DNA of 64,000 nt from Bacteroides stercorirosoris. Its GTDB lineage: Bacteria > Bacteroidota > Bacteroidia > Bacteroidales > Bacteroidaceae. Under the pieces are notes generated by a model. That model ran no database searches, was not told where the DNA came from, and saw only the letters and a program-made list of their open reading frames with translations. The DNA lies in contig NZ_FQZN01000014.1 of the NCBI RefSeq assembly GCF_900142015.1, positions 62,001-126,000 of the forward strand, in the 5' to 3' direction. The translations under genes and the position numbers were made by a program. This document shows positions 8,506 through 18,681 of the stretch, piece by piece (the first letter of the stretch is position 1; each line of letters begins with the position of its first letter).

Positions 8506-9399
8506 ATGAAGAAAAATAAACCTCTGAATCTCGATTTTCAGGAAATAAAAGATAATGCAAACCTCATCACCCGTGCTGAATTCCGTTCTATCCACCGGGG
8601 CATCGGAATGGTTATCAGCTTTGCCCAGATGCAAAGTTCACTGTTCCGCGTCGGACAACCCTACCGCGCAAAAGAGAGCCGCATCATTCGCGTCACCCAA
8701 GGCGTAGGGAGAATCTCCATCAACTTGGTAGAGCATGATGTGAAAAAGCAGACAATAATCGTCATTCCCCCGAACTCACTTATAGAAGTAATAGATATAA
8801 GTCCGGATTATGATTTTCAAGTCATTGTCCCTGAGAATGATTTCCTGCCGGCTGTGCAGAGCAATAGTATAACAGACTTATACGGCAGACAGGAAATTGT
8901 ACTCTCCCTAAGTGCGGAAGAATGGGAACATACCGGCGAGTTTTTCTCTCTGCTTTGGGAAAGCATGCACCGTTCACCCTTCCGCACCGAAGTGGTACAG
9001 CATCTGGTGACTGCCGTGCTATATGATATACGATATATGCTCGACCAGAAACAGACAGCCTCCCGCACACACTTTTCCCGTCAGGAAGAGACGTTCAACC
9101 GTTTTATAACTTTAGTAAACGAGCATGGCAAACATGAACGTAACATAAGCTTTTACGCCGACAAACTATGCCTGACACCCCATTACCTGAGTACGGTGAT
9201 TCGTGAAACCAGCGGACAAACGGTCATGCAATGGATTAACCAGGCAGTAGTGCTCGAAGCGAAAGTGCTACTTAAACATAGTGATATGCTGGTATTCCAG
9301 ATTTCGGATGAACTGAATTTTCCCAATCCATCGTTCTTCTCAAAGTTCTTTAAGCGAATGACCGGAATGACTCCGGCAGAGTATCAGAAGAATACGTAA
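8506..9399 (+). CDS. AraC-family transcriptional regulator
   Basis: 297 residues from the ATG at 8506. The N-terminal two thirds is a cupin-like sensor. The last ~100 residues form the two-helix-turn-helix AraC domain: first HTH ISFYADKLCLTPHYLSTVIRETSG, second VFQISDELNFPNPSFFSKFFKRMTGMTPAEYQ. It is divergent from the efflux operon with a shared 186-bp control region containing a palindrome, so it most likely controls that exporter; this is inferred from position only. The ligand is unknown. Confidence 0.88.
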   Translation: MKKNKPLNLDFQEIKDNANLITRAEFRSIHRGIGMVISFAQMQSSLFRVGQPYRAKESRIIRVTQGVGRISINLVEHDVKKQTIIVIPPNSLIEVIDISPDYDFQVIVPENDFLPAVQSNSITDLYGRQEIVLSLSAEEWEHTGEFFSLLWESMHRSPFRTEVVQHLVTAVLYDIRYMLDQKQTASRTHFSRQEETFNRFITLVNEHGKHERNISFYADKLCLTPHYLSTVIRETSGQTVMQWINQAVVLEAKVLLKHSDMLVFQISDELNFPNPSFFSKFFKRMTGMTPAEYQKNT

Positions 9400-9420
9400 A
9401 AAGACAAAATAAAAAGTGTC

Positions 9421-12400
9421 TTACAACAGGATAATGCGTTTCTGCATGATATCTATCAACTGCGCTTTCAATTGTTTGGCATTAATAGGTTTGGGCATAT
9501 ATCCATCGAAACCGCTTTCCATAACCTTTTGTTCGTCCGAAGCATAGGCAAAGGCCGTGACGGCAATAATGGGAGTCTTTGCCGAGTACTTGCGAATTTC
9601 CTGGGTAGCTTCGTAACCATCCATCACAGGCATATTGATATCCATCAACACAATCTGCGGATTATGTTCCCTGAACATCTCTACCGCTTCCCTGCCATCC
9701 CAGGCATGAATCAACTGATAGTCGAATTTCAGGATAGACTCAAACAGTTTGTAATTACTTGCATTGTCTTCGGCAACCAGGATGGTTAACTTGCCCTTTT
9801 CCACTACGATGGGTTGGGCGTCCTCCTGTTTCCTCGTTTTATCTACATCCACAGCCGATGAATAAGGCAATGTGAACCAGAAAGTCGAACCTTGTCCTTC
9901 TTCCGACTCCACACCGATCTTTCCACCCATGTGCTCCAGCAGCGTCTTGCAGATGGAAAGCCCCAATCCGGTCCCCTGTGCAAAAGAATTCAGTTTGACG
10001 AAGCGTCCGAAGATGTTCTGCTGCTTATCTTTAGGAATACCGCATCCGGTATCCGCTACATAAAAATACAATTCCTTTTCCCGCAATTCATAGCCGAAAC
10101 GGATACTCCCCTTTTGGGTGAATTTAATGGCATTAGTCACAAGATTTATCATCAACTGGGATAACCGGTTTTTCTCCGTATGGGCTATGCAAGGTTTTGC
10201 CGGTTCCACAAATTCCAGTTTCACCGCATTTGATTTCACTCTCAGCAACAAGCCACATTCCAATTCTTTCATCAATGCATTCAGATTGACATTGGAATAT
10301 TTTAAATCCAGCGTGCCGGCTTCTATCTTCGATAGGTCGAGAATATCACTTATCAGTTGCAACAACAACGTGTTATTATTCTCGATGATGCTGACGTATT
10401 CCTGTTTCTCCTGCTCCTCTTCAGTAGATGCCAATATCCCTGAAAAGCCGACAATCGCATTCAGCGGAGTACGTATCTCATGGCTCATATTGGCAAGGAA
10501 AGCCGATTTCAGACGATTGGATTCTTCGGCACGGTCTTTCGCCGTGGTGAGTTCCTGCTCCATCTTCTTGCGATTGGTAATGACGAGGGAAGACCCAACC
10601 AACGTAAGCGGCTTCCCATTCTCGTCGCGTGTTTCGACGGCAGCCTGGGCTTCTACCCAATCTATCTTGCGCAAATTGTTTTTCTGTACGTTGACTATCC
10701 GGTATTCCTCTTTTACTTTCTCCGAACGTCCCTCAATCAAGTCCTGATATGCCTTTTCCACCCGTTGGCGGTCTTCCTTGAATATCTTGGCAAAATATTG
10801 CGAATCGGGCACAGCCAGTTGCTCTTCTTCCACTTCTTTCCCGGTGATACTCAACTCTATCGGTTTATTGATGTCGCATAAAATGGTTTTGCTCAATAAA
10901 TCCTACTTCCAAGGAACAATGTTGGCTACATCAAGAGCCATGGCAAGCTTGTTGTTCGTAGCACTCAGTTTCTGCTGTGCTTTATGTAGTTCCGTACTGT
11001 TCAGGCAGAACACATCAATCATATTGCCTTGATTCGTACCTTTCAATATCACATCATAGAAAGTATTAATGGCCTTAAAGTAATAAGGGAATGTAATTGC
11101 CCTGTTCTCCGCCAATGCAATCTTGGTGAAGTGCAGGAACTCAGCCATAGATTCAGGAAATATTTCACTGGCTTTTTTGCCGACAACCTCTTCTTTGCGA
11201 TAGAAGTGTTTCTCAAATTCTGAATTTACATTCCTGTAAATCAGTTCGACAGGCGTACCATTTTCATCGGTAACCAGTTCCTCCCGCATATAAAGCAGAG
11301 GCATATTATTCACCAGATTCTTATAGGTAGCCATCATGTCTATCTCTTTCTGTTGTGCCTTCTTTAGCTCATTCAGGTTGCGAATGCGATAGAGGAAAAG
11401 CAGTGTCAGTAACAAGATACTGAAAAGCATTCCCAAAATGAAATATCGGTAGTGCTCCCAGAATGTAAGAGGCTTATTCAGGAAACGAGTATTTGCAGGA
11501 CACCGTGAAGGAGAAAGCCCCTTGCGCAGCAACACTTCGTAATTAATGACAGGTGCTCCATCAACCGGAATATAAAACGGTATGTCACGCGCTTGTTTTC
11601 CTCCCAGTATTTCCGCCATTACCTGGGTCAACCTTCGATTATAATACTCCTGATCATTGGTATATCCGCCTACCATACCATCTTTTCCGCTCGCAATATC
11701 TATAAAATTCAAAGAAAACAGAGGAGCGTTAGCCGTAGCTATGAGTTTATGAGAATTAGTAGCCAGCGAAGTATTGCCTGCAAACGTGGATTTATAGTAC
11801 CATGAAGCGAACAATACTCCTGTCGTCTTTGAGTCTACATAATATAAGGAGTCCAGCAACTGATTCGTGGTCATCTTTTCAGAAGACAGAAACTGGAACT
11901 TGATGTGCGGATAGTTCGCTCTCAACTCTTCTTCTATAATTGCCGCATTGTTCTGATTGATTTGCCGTCCATCACCGATATATACCAGTTTCTTCATATC
12001 GGGGACGATCTGTTTCATCAATTGAATATTTTCGGGAAGATAGAGGTCGGCATACAAGAAAGTCAGGTTATAAGGGTCAGCCAATTCGGAGACAGGAACC
12101 CTGTCGAACTTCCTGATAGGCTGTTTCCGAAGATATACTTCCTTGGGGCCTACGTAATCTTCCTGTGCACAAAGGATGATAGGAATATCTCCCCACATCT
12201 TTCTCAATTCATCCCGCAACATCAATGCCGGATTTCCCAGTAGAACTAACATACGGGGGCGCTTCTGATATTTACTTAAAACATCATGCTTAAATTCTTC
12301 CAGAATGGTATCCTTATCAATCAGCAGCACATTCATATGCTCTGCATAAAGAGTGAGGTTAGGGTCTTTCTGCACAAATTCCGTCATACATGAAATTACC

Positions 12401-12537
12401 CGGCTGCTCCAGGGGGAAGCATCTGTATATGAGTTGATACATAAGATGTAACATTTCGCATCTATTTCATCTCCCTGTGCACAAACTGTATTTATAGTCA
12501 AAAGGCACAGAAGAAAAAAAGAATATAGTACTTTCAT
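9421..12537 (-). pseudogene. Hybrid two-component sensor kinase interrupted by one in-frame TAG
   Basis: A single open frame of 1,038 sense codons is broken only at codon 545 by TAG (complement of 10903-10905), leaving 10903-12537 (544 aa) and 9421-10896 (491 aa, no ATG nearby). Piece 1: signal peptide (1-20), periplasmic sensor resembling substrate-binding proteins, transmembrane helix (about 364-384), PAS domain, start of a second PAS. Piece 2: rest of that PAS, HisKA with His at codon 686 (MSHEIRTPLN), HATPase with NLVTNAIKF, DTGCGIP and GTGLGL, and a receiver with Asp at codon 966 (VLMDINMP) and Lys at 1016. The stop falls in ANIVPWK-stop-DLLSKTILCD, where relatives appear to have Trp. 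No output DNA-binding domain follows the receiver. It could be a true nonsense mutation, a sequencing error, or read-through. Confidence 0.8.
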
Positions 12538-12592
12538 CCGTGTTAGGGGGCTTTTATGTTCCGCAAATATTTGCTCGTTTTACCTTGCGCTG

Positions 12593-12600
12593 CAAAAGTA
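12593..12600 (-). promoter_or_regulatory. -7 element of the hybrid sensor gene
   Basis: TACTTTTG on the minus strand, about 55 bp upstream of the start codon. It lies downstream, in transcription direction, of the phased repeat at 12646-12768. Confidence 0.5.
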
Positions 12601-12645
12601 GTGAAAAAGAAGAAATAAGAAACAGTCTTTGTTTATTTATTCCAT

Positions 12646-12768
12646 AATGCCACACTTTAATGCCCGAAATGCCACACTTCAACAACTGGAATGCCACACT
12701 TAAAGACCATAAATGCCACACTTCGGCTCTCTCCGAGTGTGGCATTCCAGTTGTTGAAGTGTGGCATT
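12646..12768. repeat. Phased 22-bp-period repeat with 33-bp perfect inverted arms (locus A)
   Basis: Forward copies of AATGCCACACTT(C) start at 12646, 12668, 12690 and 12712, exactly 22 bp apart. Inverted copies end at 12746 and 12768, again 22 bp apart. Bases 12668-12700 are the exact reverse complement of 12736-12768. The repeat sits between the fucP stop and the promoter of the sensor kinase (both minus). It accounts for most of the 267-bp gene-free stretch 12538-12804. A second locus is at 38067-38211. Confidence 0.95.
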
Positions 12769-12804
12769 TATCTGCATTATCCAACAGCAGATAAAAGATG
12801 TGAT

Positions 12805-14127
12805 TTACAATTTTCTTTTCTCCCTGCAATACGACCGGTGTCCATAAACAACAATCACCACGAAACAGATGAACGGAAGGATAAATGAAAGGTTGACGGC
12901 AGGCATACCCAGCAATGTATGGCAATCGATGATACTTGCCTGAACCGGAGGCAATACCGAACCTCCCAGAATAGCCATAATCAATCCCGCAGCACCAAAT
13001 TTGGCATCATCACCCAATCCCTGCAAAGCGATACCATAAATTGTGGGGAACATCAGAGACATACAGGCAGATACGCCCACCAGACAATACATTCCCCAGA
13101 TATTCTGGAAACCGATTACTCCGGCAGTAAAGAAACAAGCTACAATAGCCAACACCTTCAATAACAGCCCCGAACTGAGGTATCGCAGAATAAATGTACA
13201 GATGAAGCGGCTGGCACAGAAAATAATCATAGCTATGATATTATACTGTTGCGAAAGGACTTCCGCCGCTTTCTCTTCCATGCCTTGCGACATGAACAAG
13301 CGTGTACCGTACTGGATGACAAATGTCCAGCACATGATTTGCGCTCCCACATAGAAAAATTGGGCAACCACTCCTTCACGGTAATGGTGTATCGTGAATA
13401 TCCGCTTCAACGTAGGCAGAAAATTAATGCCATGAGACTGGTCGCCATTCTTCGGCATCTTCACCATTCGGATTACGAGCAACATGGCCAGAATAACAAG
13501 CCCGATGATGAGATAAGGGGCGATCAATACCATCAGATCAGAATCGCGCACAGCGGCAAATTCCGTATCCGAAAGCTGACTGCGTTCCACCGTATCCATC
13601 GGATTGAGGCGGTTCTGGATGAAATTCATAGCCACATACATGCCCAGCAACGAGCCCATCGGGTTGAAAGACTGCGCCAGGTTCAGGCGGCGAGTAGAGG
13701 TAGCCTCATCACCCATAGAGAGGATGTAAGGATTACAACTCGTCTCCAGGAATGACAAACCGCACGTCAAAATAAAATAAGCAATGAGAAAAGGATAATA
13801 ATTTCCCGTCAGCATGGCGGGATAGAACAGGAATGCCCCTATGGCATACAGTCCCAATCCCAGCAGCACACCCGCCTTATAGGAATACCTGCGGATGAAA
13901 ATAGCCGCCGGAAATGCCATAGCGAAATAGCCGCCATAGAAAGCCACCTGCACCAATGCCCCGTCAGTGACGCTCATACGGAAGATTTTGGAGAAGGCTT
14001 TCACCATCGGATTAGTGATGTCGTTGGCAAAGCCCCACAAGGCGAAGCAACTGGTGATAAGTATGAACGGAATGAGATAACTTACTCCGTCTTTGCTGAT
14101 AATACTGGTTTTCTTGGTGTTGTTCAT
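12805..14127 (-). CDS. fucP: L-fucose:H+ symporter, MFS family
   Basis: 440 residues with twelve predicted transmembrane helices. FucP-type features are visible: FILITSCFALWGFANDITNPMVKAFSKIF near the N-terminus (the FALWGFANDITNP stretch is characteristic of the family) and ETSCNPYILSMGDEATSTRRLNLAQSFNPMGSLLGM. It imports L-fucose with protons across the inner membrane. It is the last gene of the fucI-fucA-fucK-mutarotase-fucP operon, 21 bp after the mutarotase gene. Fucose is released from mucin and other host glycans in the gut. Confidence 0.93.
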   Translation of the reverse strand: MNNTKKTSIISKDGVSYLIPFILITSCFALWGFANDITNPMVKAFSKIFRMSVTDGALVQVAFYGGYFAMAFPAAIFIRRYSYKAGVLLGLGLYAIGAFLFYPAMLTGNYYPFLIAYFILTCGLSFLETSCNPYILSMGDEATSTRRLNLAQSFNPMGSLLGMYVAMNFIQNRLNPMDTVERSQLSDTEFAAVRDSDLMVLIAPYLIIGLVILAMLLVIRMVKMPKNGDQSHGINFLPTLKRIFTIHHYREGVVAQFFYVGAQIMCWTFVIQYGTRLFMSQGMEEKAAEVLSQQYNIIAMIIFCASRFICTFILRYLSSGLLLKVLAIVACFFTAGVIGFQNIWGMYCLVGVSACMSLMFPTIYGIALQGLGDDAKFGAAGLIMAILGGSVLPPVQASIIDCHTLLGMPAVNLSFILPFICFVVIVVYGHRSYCREKRKL

Positions 14128-14148
14128 GGTATTTCTGTCTTTTGTCAG

Positions 14149-14538
14149 TTAGTCATATAAGTGGAAAATTCGTTCCATCGGCTGCCATTTCTCTGCGGCA
14201 GTGGAACCGGGTTTCACAAGCTGGAAGATAGCCATATAGTCTTCCCATTCCTGTTGCCGGGGCAGGGAGGCAAGGCGTTCCATAGCCATATCCCAGTCGA
14301 AGCCCACAGGTACTTCGACAATCATGAACAGGCGGGTGCCTAACAGATAGATTTCCATTTCCAGGATGCCGACTTCACGAATGCCGGCGGGTATTTCGGG
14401 CCAGATGGCTGCCTGGCTGTGACGGCGACGGTATTCGGCTATCAGTTCCGGGTCGTCACGAAGTTCCAGTGTCCGGCAAATGCGTTCCACAGGTTGGTGG
14501 TGCTCTTTGGCAGGATAACGTTTGATTGGTGTGTCCAT
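14149..14538 (-). CDS. RhaM/FucU-like sugar mutarotase of the fucose operon
   Basis: 129 residues from the ATG at 14538; an upstream ATG at 14559 adds seven residues and is less likely. It belongs to the L-rhamnose mutarotase family (an alpha/beta-barrel monomer fold): CRTLELRDDPELIAEYRRRHSQAAIWPEIPAGIREVGILEMEIYLLGTRLFMIVEV and the WEDYMAIFQ region. It would interconvert alpha and beta anomers of the imported 6-deoxyhexose so the isomerase gets its preferred form. Its position between fucK and fucP argues for fucose rather than rhamnose. This is the X gene of Bacteroides fucRIAKXP loci. Confidence 0.8.
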   Translation of the reverse strand: MDTPIKRYPAKEHHQPVERICRTLELRDDPELIAEYRRRHSQAAIWPEIPAGIREVGILEMEIYLLGTRLFMIVEVPVGFDWDMAMERLASLPRQQEWEDYMAIFQLVKPGSTAAEKWQPMERIFHLYD

Positions 14539-14626
14539 AGTTATTTTATTAAAATGCAAATAAAAGCAGATTTTTACAGAATAAAAAGCTGCGGGATAAT
14601 TCTTTTTTGAGGAAAAATGTTTTTTT

Positions 14627-14656
14627 CCAATAGGAGAAAAATATTTCTCTTATTGG
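14627..14656. other. Hairpin between fucK and the mutarotase gene
   Basis: A 13-bp stem with one mismatch (CCAATAGGAGAAA / TTTCTCTTATTGG) and a 4-base loop lies in the 151-bp fucK-mutarotase gap. No T-run follows on the minus strand, so an RNA-stability or processing element fits better than a terminator. Confidence 0.4.
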
Positions 14657-14689
14657 GAGATAAATTATCATTTATGTACCCAGTCGTTT

Positions 14690-16141
14690 TTAAGTGTTAC
14701 TATACTCTTTTATCTCCTCCCGACTAGCAATTTCTCCTTTTGCTATAGCTTGCACCAGAATATTCCCGATAGCAGTTGCCTCCACAGGTCCCGCTATGAT
14801 AGGAATGCCCAATGCATCGGCAGTCAGGCGATTCAGCAATGCATTGCGGCAACCACCGCCGATGATGTTCAGTTGCTCTATCGGAGACGGAAGTAGGCGG
14901 TTCAGTTGCTCAATAGCCCGTTTATAACGTTGAGCAAGTGATTGAAGTACGCAACGCACATACTCGCCCGGAGTGGCAGGAATGGGTAACTGATGTTCAC
15001 GGCAATACCCGGCTATGGCAGCTTGCATATCTGCCGGATTCTGGAATACTTTATCGTCCACATCAATGACGGAAGAAATATCTGCACTTCCGGCAGCAGA
15101 AAGCAGTACATCATAGCCACACTCCTCACCCCGCTCCTTCCATTGCGCCATGAGGCGTTGAAGTATCCACAGCCCGGTGATATTCTGGAGAAAACGAATC
15201 TTTCCGCCTACTCCACCCTCGTTGGTGAAACCGCATATCCGGGCTTCTTCCGTGAGGATGGGTTCGTCCAACTCCACGCCCAGCAAAGACCAGGTTCCCG
15301 AACTGAGAAACGCACAACGCGACTTATCCACATGAGTTTCAGGAATGGCAAAAACGGCGCTTGCCGTATCGTGAGAGCCGACGGCAATCACATCCACTTC
15401 TTCCGTGAGGCCTATTTCTTCGGCAATCTCCGGTTTCAGTCTGCCGCGCACGGTGCCCGGCATCACAATATCACCAAAGAGATGTTCAGATACTCCCAAA
15501 CGACGGATTAACGCTCGGTTCCAGCTACGGCTACGGGCATCAAGCAATTCGGAGGTAGAGGCAATGCAATACTCATTGTTCGCCACCCCGGTCAGGAAGA
15601 AACTGAAAAGATCGGGCATGAACAAAAGGCGGTCTGCCACTTCCAACTGCATATCATCACTCTTCTTCATACTGTAGAGTTGAAAAAGCGTATTGATAGA
15701 CATCACCTGTATCCCCGCTTCGGAATAATGACGGGAAAGGCTTCCACCGGGATGGTTATTGGAAACCTTAGCATCCATGCACGAGGCATTCATCTCCAAA
15801 GTATCAAAGAATTCTTCCGGCAAACCATCCGTCCGCAAATCGCGGTAGCAAACAGGATTTCCCAGCAGATTTCCCTTCCTGTCTATCAAAGCAAAATCCA
15901 CGCCCCAGGTGTCGATACCGATACCTCTGATATGATACCCTTTGCGCACAGCCTGCCGAAGCCCGTTCTTCATTTCATCGAACAAGGCAAGGAAGTCCCA
16001 ATACACATGATTTCCCATCCGCACCTGACGGTTCGGAAAACGGTACACCTCCTCCAGTTTCAGCGTACCCTGGCAGATGGAACCGGCCATCACGCGACCG
16101 CTTCCACCTCCAAAATCTACTGCCAGATAGGTATTCATCAT
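14690..16141 (-). CDS. fucK: L-fuculokinase (FGGY family, rhamnulokinase-like)
   Basis: 483 residues. FGGY carbohydrate kinase fold: N-terminal phosphate-binding motif VDFGGGSGRVMAG, ATTP region GSHDTASAVFAIP near the domain boundary, and C-terminal NIIGGGCRNALLNRLTADALGIPIIAGPVEATAIGN. Sequence style is close to rhamnulokinases, as usual for Bacteroides FucK; the operon (isomerase, aldolase, FucP, GntR regulator) supports L-fuculose as substrate, giving L-fuculose 1-phosphate. Its start overlaps the fucA stop by four bases (ATGA), indicating translational coupling. Confidence 0.87.
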   Translation of the reverse strand: MMNTYLAVDFGGGSGRVMAGSICQGTLKLEEVYRFPNRQVRMGNHVYWDFLALFDEMKNGLRQAVRKGYHIRGIGIDTWGVDFALIDRKGNLLGNPVCYRDLRTDGLPEEFFDTLEMNASCMDAKVSNNHPGGSLSRHYSEAGIQVMSINTLFQLYSMKKSDDMQLEVADRLLFMPDLFSFFLTGVANNEYCIASTSELLDARSRSWNRALIRRLGVSEHLFGDIVMPGTVRGRLKPEIAEEIGLTEEVDVIAVGSHDTASAVFAIPETHVDKSRCAFLSSGTWSLLGVELDEPILTEEARICGFTNEGGVGGKIRFLQNITGLWILQRLMAQWKERGEECGYDVLLSAAGSADISSVIDVDDKVFQNPADMQAAIAGYCREHQLPIPATPGEYVRCVLQSLAQRYKRAIEQLNRLLPSPIEQLNIIGGGCRNALLNRLTADALGIPIIAGPVEATAIGNILVQAIAKGEIASREEIKEYSNT

Positions 16142-16776
16142 TTGGTTTTCTTCCCTAAGATGTACGTTTCAAGGTCATCTATCTCTTCGGGAGTAAGCAC
16201 CGTATAGTCGCCTCCGGACTGGATGATGATGCGACACGCCATCTCAAAGAACATGGCACGTTCAAAAGCCTGGTCAAAGTCTTTTCCGCACACCACTTGC
16301 CCGTGTTTCAGCAACAAGACGGAATTATGGTCTTTCAAGGCATCAATCACCCCTTGCGCCAGTTCCTTCGAACCGGGACGGAAATAAGGTACTACCGGAA
16401 TCTCACTCCCTACGTGACAAGGCACCTCTGCCGTCACATTGAAGTTCGTAGGACGATTCTTCATACAAGCTACAGCCGTAGCATAGTGGGACTGGAAGTG
16501 CAGGACTACATTCACATCGGGACGTTCCCGCAATACACCGAGGTGGAAACCGCTCTCCATCGAAGGTTTCACCCCATTCAGCACTTCTCCGGTGGAAAGG
16601 CGGCAAACGGCCACCTTCTCTTTCGTAAGAGAAGGTACCCATGAGCCTGTACCCGAAAGCAAAACCTCGTCGCCAATGCGCCAGGAAATATTGCCGCTAC
16701 TGCAAATTGTCAATCCGGCATCTCCTACCCGATGCGCCTGGGCAATGAATTGTTCTATCTGTTCGTTAGTTATCAT
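16138..16776 (-). CDS. fucA: L-fuculose-1-phosphate aldolase (class II)
   Basis: 212 residues of the class II aldolase/adducin family. It splits L-fuculose 1-phosphate into dihydroxyacetone phosphate and L-lactaldehyde. Visible parts: SSGNISWRIGDEVLLSGTGSW (phosphate pocket), PSMESGFH with likely acid/base Glu74, the metal-site segment VLHFQSHYATAV, and LLLKHGQ with His158. The usual HxH metal pair appears here as His93-Phe-Gln95, so one ligand may be Gln or be replaced by nearby His97. It is translated between fucI (19-bp gap) and fucK (4-bp overlap). Confidence 0.88.
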   Translation of the reverse strand: MITNEQIEQFIAQAHRVGDAGLTICSSGNISWRIGDEVLLSGTGSWVPSLTKEKVAVCRLSTGEVLNGVKPSMESGFHLGVLRERPDVNVVLHFQSHYATAVACMKNRPTNFNVTAEVPCHVGSEIPVVPYFRPGSKELAQGVIDALKDHNSVLLLKHGQVVCGKDFDQAFERAMFFEMACRIIIQSGGDYTVLTPEEIDDLETYILGKKTK

Positions 16777-16795
16777 GTTTCTATTACTTTAGTGT

Positions 16796-18568
16796 TTATT
16801 TATAAATCGGACCGTACGTTGTGCAAGCGCGATAATCCGCCCCTTCCTTATCCATACCGAACGCATTCCATGCAGCCGGACGGAAAATCTTCTTCTCGTC
16901 TACATTGTGCATGCAAACCGGGATGCGAAGCATAGAAGCCAGCGTAATCAAATCCTGACCGATGTGTCCGTAGCTGATAGCACCGTGGTTGGCTCCCCAG
17001 TTGTTCATCACCGAATATACATCTTCGAATGCCGGTTTATCGCACAGACGGGGTACAAACCAAGTGGTAGGCCAAGTGCGGTCTGTACGTTCATCAAGCA
17101 GCTTGTGAACTTCCGGATCAATTTCCACTGTCCATCCTTCTGCAATCTGGAGCACGGGGCCGAGGCCTTTCACAAGATTCAGACGGCTCATCGTCACAGG
17201 CATGCCGCCTTTAGACAAGAAGTTGGAAGAGAAACCACCGCCACGGAAATAATCACAATTGGCAGGATACCAGGTAGTTGCTTCCAGGCATTTTTCCATC
17301 TCAGCTTCCGAGATTTCCCAATGAGGCTTCATCACAGGCTCACCTTGGGCATTTGTTTGCTGTCCTGTACCGTCCAAAGTAGTGGCACCGGAGTTAATCA
17401 AGTGGATGATGCCATTAGCGGCCATACCGGTAAGTTCTTTACCCGTAACGCGCTTCACAGCTTCGGGGCTCCAATACGTACGCACATCCGAGAAGATTTG
17501 GGCACGGTTCGTCAGCAAATGGCCGAAAAGCATAGCCACACCATTGCAAGCATCGTTTTCAGTAGCCACTACGTATGCCTCGCGGATACCGTTCCAGTCG
17601 AATGAAGTGTTGAGCAGAGCTTCGGAGTAGTCGCCGTTCGGATAGAAATCCGTCCACTGCCGCTGTCCCTGGAAACCGGCTGCAATGGCATTATGCCCAA
17701 GCGCTTCTTCCTTGAAGCCCATCTCACGCAGCTTCGGATTGCCTTGCATCAGGTCGCGCATGATGATGGTCATCTTTACAATAAATTCCCAATCTTCATC
17801 TTTCTGCTCGCGGGTCTTGGTCTTGGCGGGAAGATTGAAATCCTTGCCTTCATTCTTCTTGCAATACTTCTCTGTCCACGCCATCGCTTTAGCAAACTCT
17901 TCCTTATCATAAATGCCTTCGGTCATGCGGCGGATGATTTCAGTCAGGTCAACAGATTCGCAACGGATGCCCAGATATTCCTGGAAGAAATCGGGATTGA
18001 CGATAGAACCTGCGATACCCATGGAAACGCTACCCATTGACAGATAAGATTTTCCCCTCATGGTTGCCACTGCCTGTGCGGCACGGGCAAAACGAAGTAG
18101 TTTCTCAGCCACATCAGCAGGGATCGAATTATCGTCCAAATCCTGCACATCACGGCCATAGATACCGAATGCAGGCAAGCCTTTCTGTGCATGTCCTGCC
18201 AGTACGGCAGCCAGATACACCGCTCCCGGACGTTCCGTACCGTTAAAGCCCCAAACAGCTTTCGGATACTGCGGATTCATGTCCATCGTCTCGGCACCAT
18301 AGCACCAGCAGGAAGTTACCGTAATGGTAGAACCTACTCCTTCGCGCTCAAACTTCTCAGCACAGGCTGCACTTTCCGCTACGCGTCCGATGGTACTATC
18401 CGCAATCACACATTCCACGGGACTTCCGTCACCGTTTTTCAGATTAGCGGTAATCAACTCGGCTACTGCCTTTGCCAGATTCATGGTCTTTTCTTCAAGA
18501 CTCTCACGCACGCCACCCTGGCGGCCATCGATGGTGGGACGAATCCCGATTTTCGGATACTTTTTCAT
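16796..18568 (-). CDS. fucI: L-fucose isomerase
   Basis: 590 residues, the usual length (E. coli FucI 591). It starts [29 protein letters not shown], the family's characteristic opening, and continues with [30 protein letters not shown] and the C-terminal [35 protein letters not shown]. It converts L-fucose to L-fuculose with a Mn2+-type metal. It is the first gene of the fucIAK-X-P operon; a putative FucR operator lies 63-80 bp upstream. Confidence 0.95.
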   Translation of the reverse strand: MKKYPKIGIRPTIDGRQGGVRESLEEKTMNLAKAVAELITANLKNGDGSPVECVIADSTIGRVAESAACAEKFEREGVGSTITVTSCWCYGAETMDMNPQYPKAVWGFNGTERPGAVYLAAVLAGHAQKGLPAFGIYGRDVQDLDDNSIPADVAEKLLRFARAAQAVATMRGKSYLSMGSVSMGIAGSIVNPDFFQEYLGIRCESVDLTEIIRRMTEGIYDKEEFAKAMAWTEKYCKKNEGKDFNLPAKTKTREQKDEDWEFIVKMTIIMRDLMQGNPKLREMGFKEEALGHNAIAAGFQGQRQWTDFYPNGDYSEALLNTSFDWNGIREAYVVATENDACNGVAMLFGHLLTNRAQIFSDVRTYWSPEAVKRVTGKELTGMAANGIIHLINSGATTLDGTGQQTNAQGEPVMKPHWEISEAEMEKCLEATTWYPANCDYFRGGGFSSNFLSKGGMPVTMSRLNLVKGLGPVLQIAEGWTVEIDPEVHKLLDERTDRTWPTTWFVPRLCDKPAFEDVYSVMNNWGANHGAISYGHIGQDLITLASMLRIPVCMHNVDEKKIFRPAAWNAFGMDKEGADYRACTTYGPIYK

Positions 18569-18630
18569 ACTCTTATTTTATTGGGTTAATAATACTTTCA
18601 TCTTTATTATTTGAACTCATAGCTTTTTAT

Positions 18631-18648
18631 CTATGCTGAACTGTGCTG
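18631..18648 (-). promoter_or_regulatory. Putative FucR operator of the fucI operon
   Basis: The 18-mer CTATGCTGAACTGTGCTG is identical to the copy upstream of fucR (19691-19708) and contains two TGCTGAA-like half sites in direct repeat. On the minus strand it directly follows TAATTTCA, a weak -7 candidate, so bound repressor would cover the transcription start. Confidence 0.6.
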
Positions 18649-18660
18649 AAATTACTTCAT

Positions 18661-18681
18661 AAAAAAGGCTATAAAGAGCCT
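18661..18681 (-). terminator. Intrinsic terminator of fucR
   Basis: On the minus strand AGGCT-CTTTAT-AGCCT is followed by a run of T. The stem begins inside the last fucR codons. It would end the fucR transcript just before the fucI promoter. Confidence 0.5.

Noticed and set aside
12646..12768. Possible CRISPR array
   Set aside because: Units are 12-13 bases with 9-10 base spacers, occur in both orientations and pair with each other; no cas genes nearby. This is an inverted, phased repeat, not CRISPR.
12691..12888. Small open frames reading through the AATGCCACACTTC repeats (also at 38055-38306)
   Set aside because: The similar peptides at both loci come from translating the same repeat; no ribosome site or codon signature.
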